Assembly (NCBI GenBank): GCA_004151065.3
Contig: NWUY0300032031.1
Span: 10,176-42,269 of the forward strand
Length of the DNA: 32,094 nt
From: Larix sibirica
Lineage: Eukaryota; Streptophyta; Pinopsida; Pinales; Pinaceae
Direction: 5' to 3'
Shown here: in pieces, positions 20,992 to 31,155 of the stretch
Numbering within the stretch: the stretch's first letter is position 1
Layout of the letters: the number at the start of each line of letters is the position of its first letter
Position numbers and translations under genes: made by a program
Notes under the pieces: model-generated
What the model saw: the letters and a program-made list of their open reading frames with translations, nothing else
What the model was told of the DNA's origin: nothing
Databases searched by the model: none

Positions 20992-22424
20992 ATTTTTTTT
21001 TAAGTAAGCAATATTATATTAACAGAGTATACAAAAAATATTACAATATCTACCAACCTAAGAGCTTTTCATGGCCGTCTGAAACAATCTTCTACGTAGA
21101 TCTAATAACCCATATAACAAACATTCATACGTCCCCTCCCCCGAAGGAGAAAACAGAGCCTACACGCTAAACATTGACCATTGTTTCCCCTCCCAATAAT
21201 AGCATGCATATCCCACAGACAAAAATTCAGAAACCTCAATGCTGGCCATATCCCTGATACCCTTACCCAGACTGACATTGACATACCCAAAGCAACAAAA
21301 CACAAAGGGTAGATCTCTAACACTTAACAAATAGTAAAATCCAACATAGAGGCCGAATCACTACCCTTAAATCTTGGTGTTACTCGGTTTTAGGAATCGA
21401 ACCATCGTTGCGCGGACCACCATCCTGATGCATACTCGTCCCCTGCACCCCATCCCCCACCGAGGCAACATACCCCATCTTCAGGAGGAAAAGGATCCCC
21501 AGCTCCTTCCCTATAGCGTCAATATTCAAGTGTAGCAACCTCGTATCCACATATAGTTCCTTCCAAAATGCCCCCAGGACGTCATCGACTCGCTCCTTCT
21601 CCTCACATTGTAGCAGAACCCTACTAAGCATGGATTTCACTACCTAGTATACGGTGACAATCCGTTCATACATGCCTTGACGACCACACGAGGACCCAGG
21701 GTCCTGAATCCATGGTTCCAACGTTGCCTCCTCCATAGATGGTCCCGCATCCTCCACCTCCATCCATACTCCCTGTTCCAACATTTCCACATCCACTTGA
21801 ATCGACGCAGGGATCGACAAGTAGTAATTCCATGGAGCTTGGGCTACCTGAAGTTGCTCATGGCTCACCCTGCACTGCCCCCTAGCATTCACGGCTCCCA
21901 TATTTCCCTAAGGATCCATACCGCTCTCGACCCCTAGACTCGGCACGTCCTCACCACAAGCCTTGCTGTGAGAACCCTCTCTTCCACTCTTTACGATGCC
22001 CAAAAACACCACCCCGCGATGGACGCACAAAAAGTAGCAAGGACTAGAGGTAGCGAGCAAACCGCCACAAGAGAATTCCCCAAGAATGATAATATCAGCA
22101 GTCCCCCCACCAAATTCCATAATGGATACTATCCCTTCCCACCCATAGATCATACAGTCCATCACTACAACCTCCCTCAATCTAACTCCTCGCATGAGTC
22201 TGCCTCGTATGAAGATCACCCTTATCATAATGCCACAATCTTCATTAATGCCAACACATGCCACCATTAAATCTGGCATGCTCCACGCATTGGGTTGGGT
22301 TCACCACCTGTTCCCTCCATGACGTCCCCCCTCCGCCTGTCATCACCCGCATCCGGGGGAGCACAGTCTTGCATGGCCAGATGGAGACACTATCCTCTTA
22401 GCCCCACCTCATCCATTCCTTCCA
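20992..22424 (-). other. LINE B 3' region downstream of RNase H
   Basis: About 1.4 kb lies between the end of RNase H and the poly(A). It is long for a LINE 3' UTR and has G+C-rich open stretches on the minus strand at 22279-21908, 21901-21644 and 21640-21380 (for example LLQCEEKERVDDVLGAFWKE). The last two are separated by only a few bases, which hints at a C-terminal extension or extra ORF. No domain is recognised. The last 100 bases before the A-run have the typical LINE end (TTGCTTACTTAAAAAAAAA). Confidence 0.6.
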
Positions 22425-22866
22425 CCATGCCTTCCCATAATATGTTCATGCTCCCGATCCCTGCGTTAGCTAGAAGATTTGCAACTTTGTTCCCAGATCA
22501 TCTCACATGGATGAAGGAGATCCCGTGGCCTTGATTCAATCTAGTCACCAATTTCTCAAGACAAAAGTCTAGTCTCCAATGATCTAAGACCTTAGACACT
22601 TGTTTACCATTCTGGATATTTTCTGCCATCCGTGGAATCACAGTCGAGTCCCCCTCCAGTATGATCGGGAGGAATCCGATCTAGATAGCACTAGCCAAGC
22701 CCTGAAGCAACCCTTCAATCTCTGCCACATTGTTTGTCTCCATCCCAATGAACCCACAGAATAGCCACAATATATTCTTGAGGTGTTTGTGGATGACCCT
22801 CCCAAAACTCACATGACCTGGATTACCCTTTAAGGTTCCATCAAAATTCATCTTGAATAACCCATT
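22425..22866 (-). pseudogene. LINE B RNase H domain
   Basis: LFKMNFDGTLKGNPGHVSFG (22860-22801) holds the first catalytic aspartate. TNNVAEIEGLLQGLA holds the glutamate, and ILEGDSTVIPRMAE (about 22655) the second aspartate. The last block reads GNKVANLLANAG, with N in place of the usual fourth aspartate. Two in-frame stops are visible: TAG after GLASAI (22681-22683) and TGA in front of the GNKVAN block (about 22498-22500). The domain follows the zf-RVT module directly, with a decayed linker between. Confidence 0.85.
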
Positions 22867-25800
22867 CGGAGGAGGGATTCAAAAATCAGAGCTTCTGGGG
22901 TTTATCCCGGGGAACAAGATCGTTCCAATGAAAACCGGGATGGATCTGAATCCCCAAGCCTCAAGAATCCTTGTTTCTCGTTCATCATCCTGTAAGGTGT
23001 TGGCCCGCTAGGTAGAGAGTTTGAGTGTTTCTAGAATATGGGCATTGACCAATGCCCAAACTCCCTCAAACATCCTCTGCTTGTCCCTGAAAATTCATTG
23101 ATTCATTTCTTTCCAAATCTCCCACATTACAAACCCTGAGAACAATTTCCAGATTTAGTTAACTAAGATATTCTTGTATGGACTTCCCACCCATTCCTTA
23201 ATGGTGAGGTCTAGTCTGCCCCTCACTCTTCCCGAGCTTCGAAAAATCTCTACTCTTTTATCCCAAAGCTAAAAAAAATGAACATTGATCCAAAAGGTGG
23301 TTCATCGTTTCTTCCTCCACCATGCACATACAACACCATGTGGGCCCATAGCACCACGTTTCATGATATTCCCCCCCATCGAGATCCTTCTTCTATAAAC
23401 CCTCCAAAGGAATGTCACCACCTTAGGCAACAACTTTTCCTACCAAATTTTCTTCCACTCCAGAAGATCCCTCCGATCCCTCCCGCCTACCGCTATTGAG
23501 TAAGCTCCTTTCACTGAGAAGATTCCTTTGGTATCTTAGCCCCATCGCAGCTTATCTTGGTCATCACTCTATCTTATCACCCTTTCTTGAAGTTCCTCCC
23601 ACAACCCCTAGATGTTCTCTTGCCTATTCAAAGCCTATCATTCCTCCATCCTGCACGAAGATCTAAATTCAACACTCTCCTGGGATTCCTCCCAATAATC
23701 TTTTACCTTCATCCCCCACATGTTGGTGGCTCCCCTTGATGTTTCCCCAATGGACTCCAAACGAGACAGAGGGGGAAATTGTTGCCATGAGTCCCCCCAA
23801 AATTTTTCCCTTTTTCCATTTCGGATTTCCCAAAAGCTATAGTCTTGCACCAGGCCCCGTCCTTGTCTTGCGGAATTCCAAATATGGGAAACAAAACCCC
23901 CCTCATTATATCTTATGAGATCACCTTTCCCCCACCCCCTAGCATACTTGCAGTGCCATAAATTTTCCCAGGGTTCCTGGTCATGGGAAACCCACCTCCA
24001 CCAAATTTTGGCTCCCATGACCTTACTACTTAAATCCGGGTCCCTTAGTCCTAGCTCACCCTGAGCTCTGGGTAGACACAACGCCTCCCACCCAACCAAG
24101 GCCCACTTCTATATGTTATCAGAATCTCCGTAGAGAAATTTTCTTTGCATTTGACGAATGTGCCTAAGGATTGATTTCGGTGCGGCCAAGGCAGACACAA
24201 GGTAAGTGGGCATAGCCTGCAGCACCGACTTCACCAAAATAATTATGCTAGGAAAGTTTAGAGGGAGGACCTCCTAGCTAGCTTTTCTTCTTCATCATGT
24301 CTAGAATATCCCACTCGAAGAGACTTGTCGTATTACCGAATCCAAGAGCCCCACCCAAATATTTAGATGGAAGGGAGCTCTACTGAAACCTGAGAAAGCA
24401 AAGAATGTTCTATTGGGTGATCTTAAGAGTGTTAAAGAAGAATATATGTGACTTCTCCTCATTCATGGCTAGACCCAAAGCTTTAAAGAACATAATGAGA
24501 CCACTATTAAAATATTTTTCCTCCCTTACCAAGGCGTGCCCCATAAGCATTGTTTCATCCACAAACTGATGGTAAGTTTGGACAGGTTCCTGGGGGTGAA
24601 GGGATAGACCTTTAAGGCCCCCCTCCTGCAAGAAGGCCTTGACTAGCTGTCCCAACCCCTCTGCCATCAAAATAAATAATAAAGGGGACATAGGGTCCCC
24701 TTGGTGAATACCTCTTGAAGGATGGAATGGGGCAGAGGGGACCCCATTAACCAAGACCGAGAATAAGGCAATATAAACAAGGTTGTAGATCCATCTGACC
24801 TAATTGCTGCTAAATCCAAAGGCCCTCATTACTTCACACATATAGTTCCAGTTAACTTTGTCACAAGCTTTATCTAGATCGATCTTTAGCATCATTACTT
24901 GTTTCTTGGTGGTTTTAAGAGAATGACAGACCTCGTGAACCAGAACAATCCCATCCAACATTTATCTTCCTTCCACAACTCCAGATTGATCTGGAGAAAT
25001 GAGGGAAGGGAGAAGGGGTTTTATCCAATTTGCCATAACCTTAGAGATGATCTTATAAATGACATTGCACAAATAGATGGGTCTAAACTTACATCGGGTA
25101 TCATCTCCGTCGCTCATGGGGATTAGGGAAAATAAGGTAGCATTGAAAGCTGATAACGATCCTCCAGAAGTCCTTAAGTCCTCCAAAATATACACTACCT
25201 CCTCCTTGAATAAATCCCATAAGTGATGAAATAAATTAACTATAAAGCCATCAAGCCCTGGCGCCTTTCCATCCTCCATCTAGTTGATAGCCTCTTCCAC
25301 TTCACTTAGGGTGATAGGATTCATTAACATGCCATTCTAGTCCTGGGAAACTAGCTGGGGGAGGAATTGGGTGACTTGAGCAATGTCTCAGGTCCTGTCC
25401 TGGACCAACTGTTCCATAATTGAATTGAATTATCTCAATAATTCTCCTTCTATCTCCCTTCTTTCTTTAAGACGATTCCCATTCTTAGCCTTGATGTGAG
25501 CTATTTGATTCCTCTGATGGTATTGGATTGTAGATCTATGGAAGAAAGTCATGTTTTGTTCTCCCTCTTGTAACCACTCGTTCCTTGATTTTTGCTTCCA
25601 CAGGATCTCCTCCCGTGCTTCTATAGCCGCCACTTGTTCCATAACCTGTCTTTCTTCCTCCTCCATACTTTCATCAATGTTGTCTCTCATTCCTTTGACC
25701 TGAATTTATTCAAGATGTCGCTTGTCTTCAAAAATGTTTTTGAATATCTCCCTGTTCCAAGTCCTTAATTTATCCTTAATAGATTTTAGCTTGTGCTGAA

Positions 25801-26634
25801 TGCGGTACATACAAGATCCCCTCACTTCTACTTCCCTTCCTACCAACACTTAACAATAGCTTTGAAATCCTGATGGGTTATCCAAAAGGATTTAAACCTA
25901 AAGGGGTGTCTCCATGCATCTTCCTCTTGGAGCCAAGATAGGCATATCGACTAGTGAATTAAACCTGCAGCAAGGAGAATTCAAGCCTGAGATCCCCCCC
26001 ATTGACAAGAATGGATTTCGAGACTAGGAACTGATCTAGATGAGAGGCGATATGCCTCCCTCCCCTGCTTATTATTCCAGGTGAATATGTGATCATTTGT
26101 TTCCAAATCGACTAAGCGCAAATCCTCCATGAATTGTTTAAGATCTTGTCTGATGGCTTCTAAGAATATCCTTCCCCCTTTCTTCTTTGCCATGGAGGTG
26201 ATCATGTTAAATTCCCCCCTATGACCTAAGGCCTACCCCTAACCCACTCATTTAGATCATCCAAATATTTAAGGAAACTTACTTTTTTTCGTTTAAACTT
26301 GGGGGTTGTAGACATTGGTCATAATTACTCCCAACGTCGAGCCGAAAATCTTGGCTTCCACTTAGATGGATCTTTGGGTTGCCACAAAATTAGACAAGAT
26401 AACCACACTTGGGTTCCACAAGGTAGCTAATCCCCCTGCCATACCTCTAGTGGCTATTGCATTGACCTCGCTCCCTCTCCAAACCTTCTGCATTATAACC
26501 TCCATATTTTCGACCGAGCATTTTGTCTCTTGAAGGAAGACAACTACCGGTTTCTCCCTCTTTATATTATTCTTTAGCATCCTAGTCTTCTGGGGACTAC
26601 ACATGCCCTTGTTATTCCACGATAGAAACTTCAT
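22425..26634 (-). pseudogene. LINE B ORF2 (endonuclease, RT, zf-RVT, RNase H)
   Basis: ORF2 starts at 26634 with MKFLSWNNKGMCSPQK, the endonuclease N-terminus. FLQETKC follows, and the catalytic GDFN box reads GEFN near 26205. RT begins near 25270 with GKAPGLDGF. It then has FRPIYLCNVIYKIISKVMAN, motif A as MMLKIDLDKACDKVNW (about 24900-24845), and GIHQGDPMSPLLFILMAEGL near 24710-24655. The active-site box reads FVDE at 24554-24565 instead of FADD. The LGLRDPD...AKIWWRW linker (about 24050) leads to the zinc motif CCMC...NHLLDQC (about 23330-23285). RNase H lies at 22866-22425. Scattered stops and frame changes inactivate it. Confidence 0.92.
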
Positions 26635-28037
26635 TGAGATAACTTCTTGAGGGCTGCTTTGATTTTCGGGTATTTCCTCGAGGCCACAAGCATTGCACTG
26701 ACCTCTGCTATTCTCTGCATGTTAGTTCTCCTACCCCTCTTTTCCGATCCCTCTTTAAATTTCCTTTTGTTCTCCTTACTTTGACCACCCAAGATACCTA
26801 GGTTTTTAGCTGAATTAGTCTTAAGAATGGCCTCTTGTATAAGTTGGACTGGCTGAGCCGACACATAGCCTTCCTTCTTATTCGAGCATGCCTACTCTAT
26901 TTCATCTAGGTTCAAATCCCCTAACTCAACATCTTCCTCTTCCTCGAGCATCTCCGTATCCTCCGTCCCTTTTCCTTGGGTTCCCTTTTGGATGTCATCT
27001 TCTTCTATCCCCTCCATAGGATTTTTTGATGGCGACCTTTCCTCTAGTGAATGCAATCCCTCTTTTGAATTTGCATCTTTCTCTGATAGGTTGTTCAACA
27101 GGTCAAACCTATTGGAGGTTAAAGGTTTGGGGTTGGATCCCCCTCCCCCACCTCGTCATCCATGTCTGCGTCTCTGTGTGACCTCGATATATCCTTCGCT
27201 ATCTACCTCCTCCTTTTGTTTGCCCGAAAAAACCTCTGCATTCCTTGGAAAACTCTAAATAAGTGTCCATGAACATGGTAGAGGCGACAAGGAGAGGGAA
27301 TGTGTTCATAATCTAGAGTCTGCACACATTCCTCATCATCCCAAGTTAGGGTTATGGGTTCTAGTAAATCTTTAGAGATATCCATGTACACACAAATCCT
27401 GGCATACGAGGTGTACCTCGCTCTTTTCGTCTGGTATGAGATCTTTACAAACTCCCCCAAGGTATTGCCAATATCCTCTAGGATCTCCTGCTCCCAGTAC
27501 TCACTTGGGAGGGAATACAAATGAATCTAGATTCATGCTCTCTTCATATCTTCTTTATTTGGGCTGAAGCACTCTTTCCATGGCTCAAGGAACAAACCTG
27601 AATGAGTTATAAAAATATGGTCCGCCTTCAAAGACTTAGTCCCTGTCTTCCTCATTGAAGAAAAATATGGTAAAGAAGCCCTTCGATCCCAAGAGCAAGT
27701 CGTAATGGCACTTAGGCTTCCATACTACTTGAATCCATTTGATTAGATCTTTTTCAGTCTGCCATACCCCTAGAAACTTCCTTATTAGGTCATGCTCTTT
27801 CATATGTTCAATCTTGCCCCTCATATTTCTCGATCTAATGAGCAAAGCTGTGATTTCATTGGTTTTAGAGATACAACCTCCATGTGCCATCATACCACCT
27901 ACTCCTCCCAAGCCCAGACCATCCTTTGTTTGATCCGTTCCATCCTCTATAAAACCCTTTTCCTGGTTGCCCTTCTTTCCTAAATAGTTCACCGTCGCTT
28001 TTGGGCCCGGGGGGGCGCCGCTCCCCCCTCTCCACAC
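26631..28037 (-). pseudogene. LINE B ORF1 (gag-like RNA-binding protein)
   Basis: The ORF starts at 28037 (MWRGGSGAPPGPKA). A DUF4283-like region follows: MKEHDLIRKFLGVWQTEKDL, then SKGFFTIFFFNEEDRD and GLFLEPWKECF. The LPSEYWEQEILEDIGNTLGE and YARICVYMDISKDL stretches (27520-27350) lead to the knuckle, which reads CRLYHVHGHLFRVF, so two of three cysteines are replaced. Acidic and then basic tails (27098-26892, 26864-26631) follow, ending KIKAALKKLSQ and a TGA that overlaps the ORF2 ATG as ATGA (26634-26631). There are stops near 27640 and 27525 and frame changes farther down. Confidence 0.85.
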
Positions 28038-28218
28038 CCATCTGAAACTCCTACGAGGTCCTGTACCGGACCTAGCTTCCTATTCCCACAACATAGATGC
28101 TTCTAAAAACCCTAAGCCGCTATCCCTACCATCTCCCTCCTTCAAATGCTTGAAAATCCAATTTTAAAAGCATAAAATGTAATCTTGAGAAAGAAAATAG
28201 AGTTTCGTAATTGTGAAG

Positions 28219-28382
28219 AATTTTATGGATGCCACTATAATTGATTTTTTCATGTAGAGTTTTCGGGGAGAAATTTATTTGATCAATAAAATTATGTTTG
28301 ATTTCAAAATTATTTTGTAATTTTCATTGTAAATCTAAAATGATTACGAAATAATAAGCACTGGTTGGGGAGTTATACATTC
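28219..28382. other. spacer between LINE B and gypsy fragment
   Basis: AT-rich, no gene visible. It may be decayed 3' sequence of the gypsy element. Confidence 0.4.
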
Positions 28383-28559
28383 AAATATAAGACTAAGATA
28401 AATAAGCGAAAAACTTGTTTCGATGGTACATCTATCGTAATCGAGAGGGGTAACTCTATTTGTATAGGGGTTACTCAACCAAGTTTTTTCTTCAAACAAG
28501 AAACATGGAAGACATCGTGCAAATTCCTCTTGTTTGGAATATCTAATGCATGGGCTACT
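28383..28559 (-). mobile_element. Ty3/gypsy pol C-terminal fragment
   Basis: On the minus strand from 28559, the frame reads VAHALDIPNKRNLHDVFHVS, then CLKKKLG, a stop, and VTPIQIELPLS. This is the conserved end of Ty3/gypsy integrase (A-Y-x-L-x-L-P ... H-x-V-F-H-V-S-x-L-K-K), close to the C-terminus of pol. The sequence stops abruptly at 28559, where the copia LTR begins, so the rest of this gypsy element should lie on the far side of the copia insertion, beyond the window. The downstream part (about 28440-28383) is decayed. Confidence 0.75.
28555..28559. other. expected copia target-site duplication, left copy
   Basis: CTACT directly precedes the LTR end at 28560. Copia insertions duplicate 5 bases, so the same five should follow the other LTR just beyond the window. 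This cannot be checked here. Confidence 0.35.
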
Positions 28560-29470
28560 TGAAGAAATTTTGACAAAATCACAAAATTCTCTTTTATTTG
28601 TTTTGTCAAACACTTAGCAACTTATAGGTTTTAAACTTAGAATTACTTTCATATTTTAAAGACTTAAAACATCTATGCCAAGTACTTCAAATGCATAAAT
28701 TCTTAACATTAATCATTATACATAGTGTTTAGGTCAAACTGACCAGGGAAAACCCTTGAGCGAGGAATTTTATTAAGGCAATATGAAAACTTCTTACAAC
28801 TCAGAGATTTTATTTCTCAAAAAACAAAGACAAGCTTATCTCTCCCACCTGCTATACGAAGTTCATGCTAACAGAAGAAATTTTCCAAAATTGCTCCACA
28901 CATGCCAGAACCAGAACATCAACCTATTGTCTAGAAAATCGTGCCATAGTCCGGCCTATTGCATATCTTGTCAGAAATTTATAGCAACATATTTAAACCC
29001 TTTCTATATTGGAAAACGTGCTAGTAACTATACAAACTGGTACAAAATTCTATGCAGAAAATTTCTCTGTCAAACTGCCTTCGGATTCGTGCCAATCCTT
29101 GAAAAATGCCTCAGAATTTGTGGCCCCGCTGGACTGTCAAATTCAGTTGTAGTTGTCTTGGGAATCATGTCCTTATCTCTCCTTGAGAACTATGCCCTTT
29201 CTCTGTCTCTATCTTAACCTTTTGATGTGTCTCCCTTTGTCTCACTAAATCTTTTTTATACTTCACTTTTATCCAACTAACCCTAACTACCATTAACTAC
29301 CTCATTAATGACTATGATTAATTCTTTTGATTAATGGATCATATTAAATGCAAATTAATTAAAAATAAAAAATAAAGTGCACATTACAACATGGTACCCA
29401 CAACTTAAATGAAGTACAAACTTTATTTATTTACATAAGTCACTTTACATAAATAAATACATTAGAGACA
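28560..29470 (-). repeat. copia 3' LTR
   Basis: On the minus strand it begins TGTCTCTAATG (29470) and ends TTTCTTCA (28560), the TG...CA ends expected of an LTR. It matches 31156-32094 over its length. Open frames inside it on the plus strand (for example 28783-29217) are incidental. The 28560 boundary is firm, because both copies start there. The 29470 boundary is inferred from the TG end, since the other copy runs off the window. Confidence 0.88.
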
Positions 29471-29495
29471 ATGACTTATTCCTCTCCATGATACA
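29471..29495 (-). other. candidate polypurine tract
   Basis: The minus strand just inside the 3' LTR contains GGAGAGGAATAAG, a purine-rich run that could prime plus-strand DNA synthesis. It lies a few bases from the inferred LTR start instead of touching it, so either the tract or the exact LTR border may be slightly off. Confidence 0.4.
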
Positions 29496-29689
29496 CACAT
29501 CAAAAACCACAAAGGATGCCTCCAAAGTTATCATTTTTAAACTCTCCCTCCTAATGAAGGAGGTCCTCCTGACACCATCTATATCTCCTCCACCTAGGTC
29601 CCTGTTCCCTAATGTAGCTCCCTCATGCTCTGGAATTTGGATCGAAGACAAGTGTGTGAAGACCACTTTGAACTGTGAACTCTAATAAC

Positions 29690-30975
29690 CTGCTCGTGAT
29701 TCCTATACCTGCTCATCAACTCCGTACTGGCTGAGTCTCCTACCGATACTCTGAAGAGACCCACTCTATTCATCTGGAAGCATCAACTATCCACCTGGAG
29801 CTTCTGCTCCATCCTCAGATTCTGTCTCAGAAAACCAACCACTGACCCTCCTCGAAATACAACCTCACCCCGCAACACATAGAGCTTGTCCCTCCTGTCT
29901 ACCAGAAGAATAGTAGTTTCAATTGGATTTCCCACTCGATAGATAAATATTTACCCATATATAATAAACAATCCATATCCATCATCGTCCAGGGATGAAA
30001 TTGAGAGTCTATTGACTCTAATCCCTAGAACAAACAAGACCTTATCTACCTCTAGAAACTCTCCAAGCTCCAGTTGGAACCTCACTATTCCAACTCCCTA
30101 CACTACTACTACCTGAGGACTACCTATGTCAGTTTCCACAAAATGTCCAGGACCTATCTCAATGATACTCTGAAAGATACCATACACAATGGTCATGTGC
30201 TTAGTTGACCCACTGTCAACTATCCATGAATCATAAAAACTCGAATTTCCCACGTTGGAATCGAAGGATGTTAAGGAAAACTCCTGCTCAAACTAAGCAT
30301 CATATTCCTCCATTACATATGCTGTTGTATCCCTCTTATTCTCTTTCTTTTCAAGATAGTTTGATGCATAGTGTCCAAACTGGTTGCATGAGAAACACCA
30401 GACTTTACTCAAGTCCTTCTTGCTCTTGTTCTTGGCATTGGTGGTGAGTGCAACGTTCTACTCCATGTCAACACTGGTATGACCATCCCGAGATACCTCC
30501 CAAATATCCTCCTGGGTAAAGTCATCCCACAACCTACTCCAACTAGGTAACTTCTCCCTTCCAACAATGCACTTAACAAAGACATCCCATTTTTTAGTGA
30601 ATCGCTTCAGGGCTATCCCCACCAACTCTGAATCTGGGACTATCTCTCCCACATTAGTAACTCGTCTTTCACTTGAGCAACAAGAGTTAGGCAGGAAGTC
30701 ACATTTTCATCTTTTTCCATTTTAACATTATGCAACTTGTCTGTGAGTGCTATCTTGCGGTTTTCATTCTTGGATTCAAACAACTGGTGTAAGGTGTCCC
30801 ACATATCTTTGGTTGTCTTCTTCTCAGAAAAATGAGGGATCAAATGATCTTTAACCCCATCTAATATAACCGTTTGAGTCCTAGCTTCGAGCATCTCATG
30901 CTCTTCAAGCTCATCTTTGTCAGTGTGTTTAGTCACAATGGTGTTGGCAAATTTCCAGTAGTCATAGTGGTGTTA
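29690..30975 (-). pseudogene. copia gag-protease-pre-integrase remnant
   Basis: Gag forms the particle; the protease cuts the polyprotein. Reading from 30973: HYDYWKF, HEMLEARTQTVILDGVKDHL and TTKDMWDTLHQLFE match copia gag (UBN2 type). The zinc knuckle CFSCNQFGHYASNY (about 30400-30361) has tyrosine for its last cysteine. The protease active site is WIVDSGSTKHMT (30226-30191). VLFVLGIRVNRLSISSLDDD and ETTILLVDRRDKLYVLRG (about 30040-29880) are the pre-integrase region. After this the frame loses similarity, and no integrase core or RT appears. Stops occur after LLMWER, after TSVDME, within EEYDA and after PQVVVV. Confidence 0.9.
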
Positions 30976-31143
30976 GAACGTAGTTGGACACCCCGTCCAA
31001 CCTTTCCTCATACCTGATGCTCATCATGTCAATCAAAACCTACTCACAACCAACAAGAACTCAAACTAAAGGAATGTTACACAATTTCTACCCTAGTCCG
31101 AAATAACTGTGTAACAATTCTACTTACAACCTTGTTCTGATAT

Positions 31144-31155
31144 GCTCTGATACCA
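31144..31155 (-). promoter_or_regulatory. primer-binding site for initiator-Met tRNA
   Basis: The minus strand reads TGGTATCAGAGC directly after the CA end of the LTR. This is the standard copia primer site, complementary to the 3' end of plant initiator methionine tRNA. It fixes the strand of the element and the inner border of the 5' LTR at 31156. Confidence 0.95.

Larger units (their letters stand above)
20992..28203 (-). mobile_element. LINE B: nearly full-length L1-type LINE, about 7.2 kb
   Basis: The element reads from about 28200 down to 20992. It contains ORF1 (DUF4283 plus degenerate zinc knuckle), ORF2 (endonuclease, RT, zf-RVT, RNase H), a long 3' region and a poly(A) tail (nine T at about 20993-21001 on plus). 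TCGATAATTATGAAGA at 20976-20991 resembles TCGTAATTGTGAAGA at 28204-28218 (one indel, one substitution). This is a possible target-site duplication that would fix both ends. G+C is clearly higher than in the surroundings. Stops and frameshifts are fewer than in LINE A, so it is probably a younger insertion. Confidence 0.9.

Noticed and set aside
21968-22270. Plus-strand 100-codon frame rich in His/Pro/Ser
   Set aside because: It is antisense to the LINE B 3' region, has no domain, and its composition reflects the G+C-rich complementary strand.
24899-25126. Plus-strand open frames over LINE A and LINE B (for example 2300-2542, 3210-3434, 24899-25126, 27739-27983)
   Set aside because: They are shadows of the minus-strand LINE ORFs, which carry recognisable domains; the plus-strand products match nothing.
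28783-29217. Plus-strand 144-codon frame, and a similar one at 31611-31868
   Set aside because: Both lie at matching positions in the two copia LTRs, on the antisense strand; they are incidental LTR sequence.
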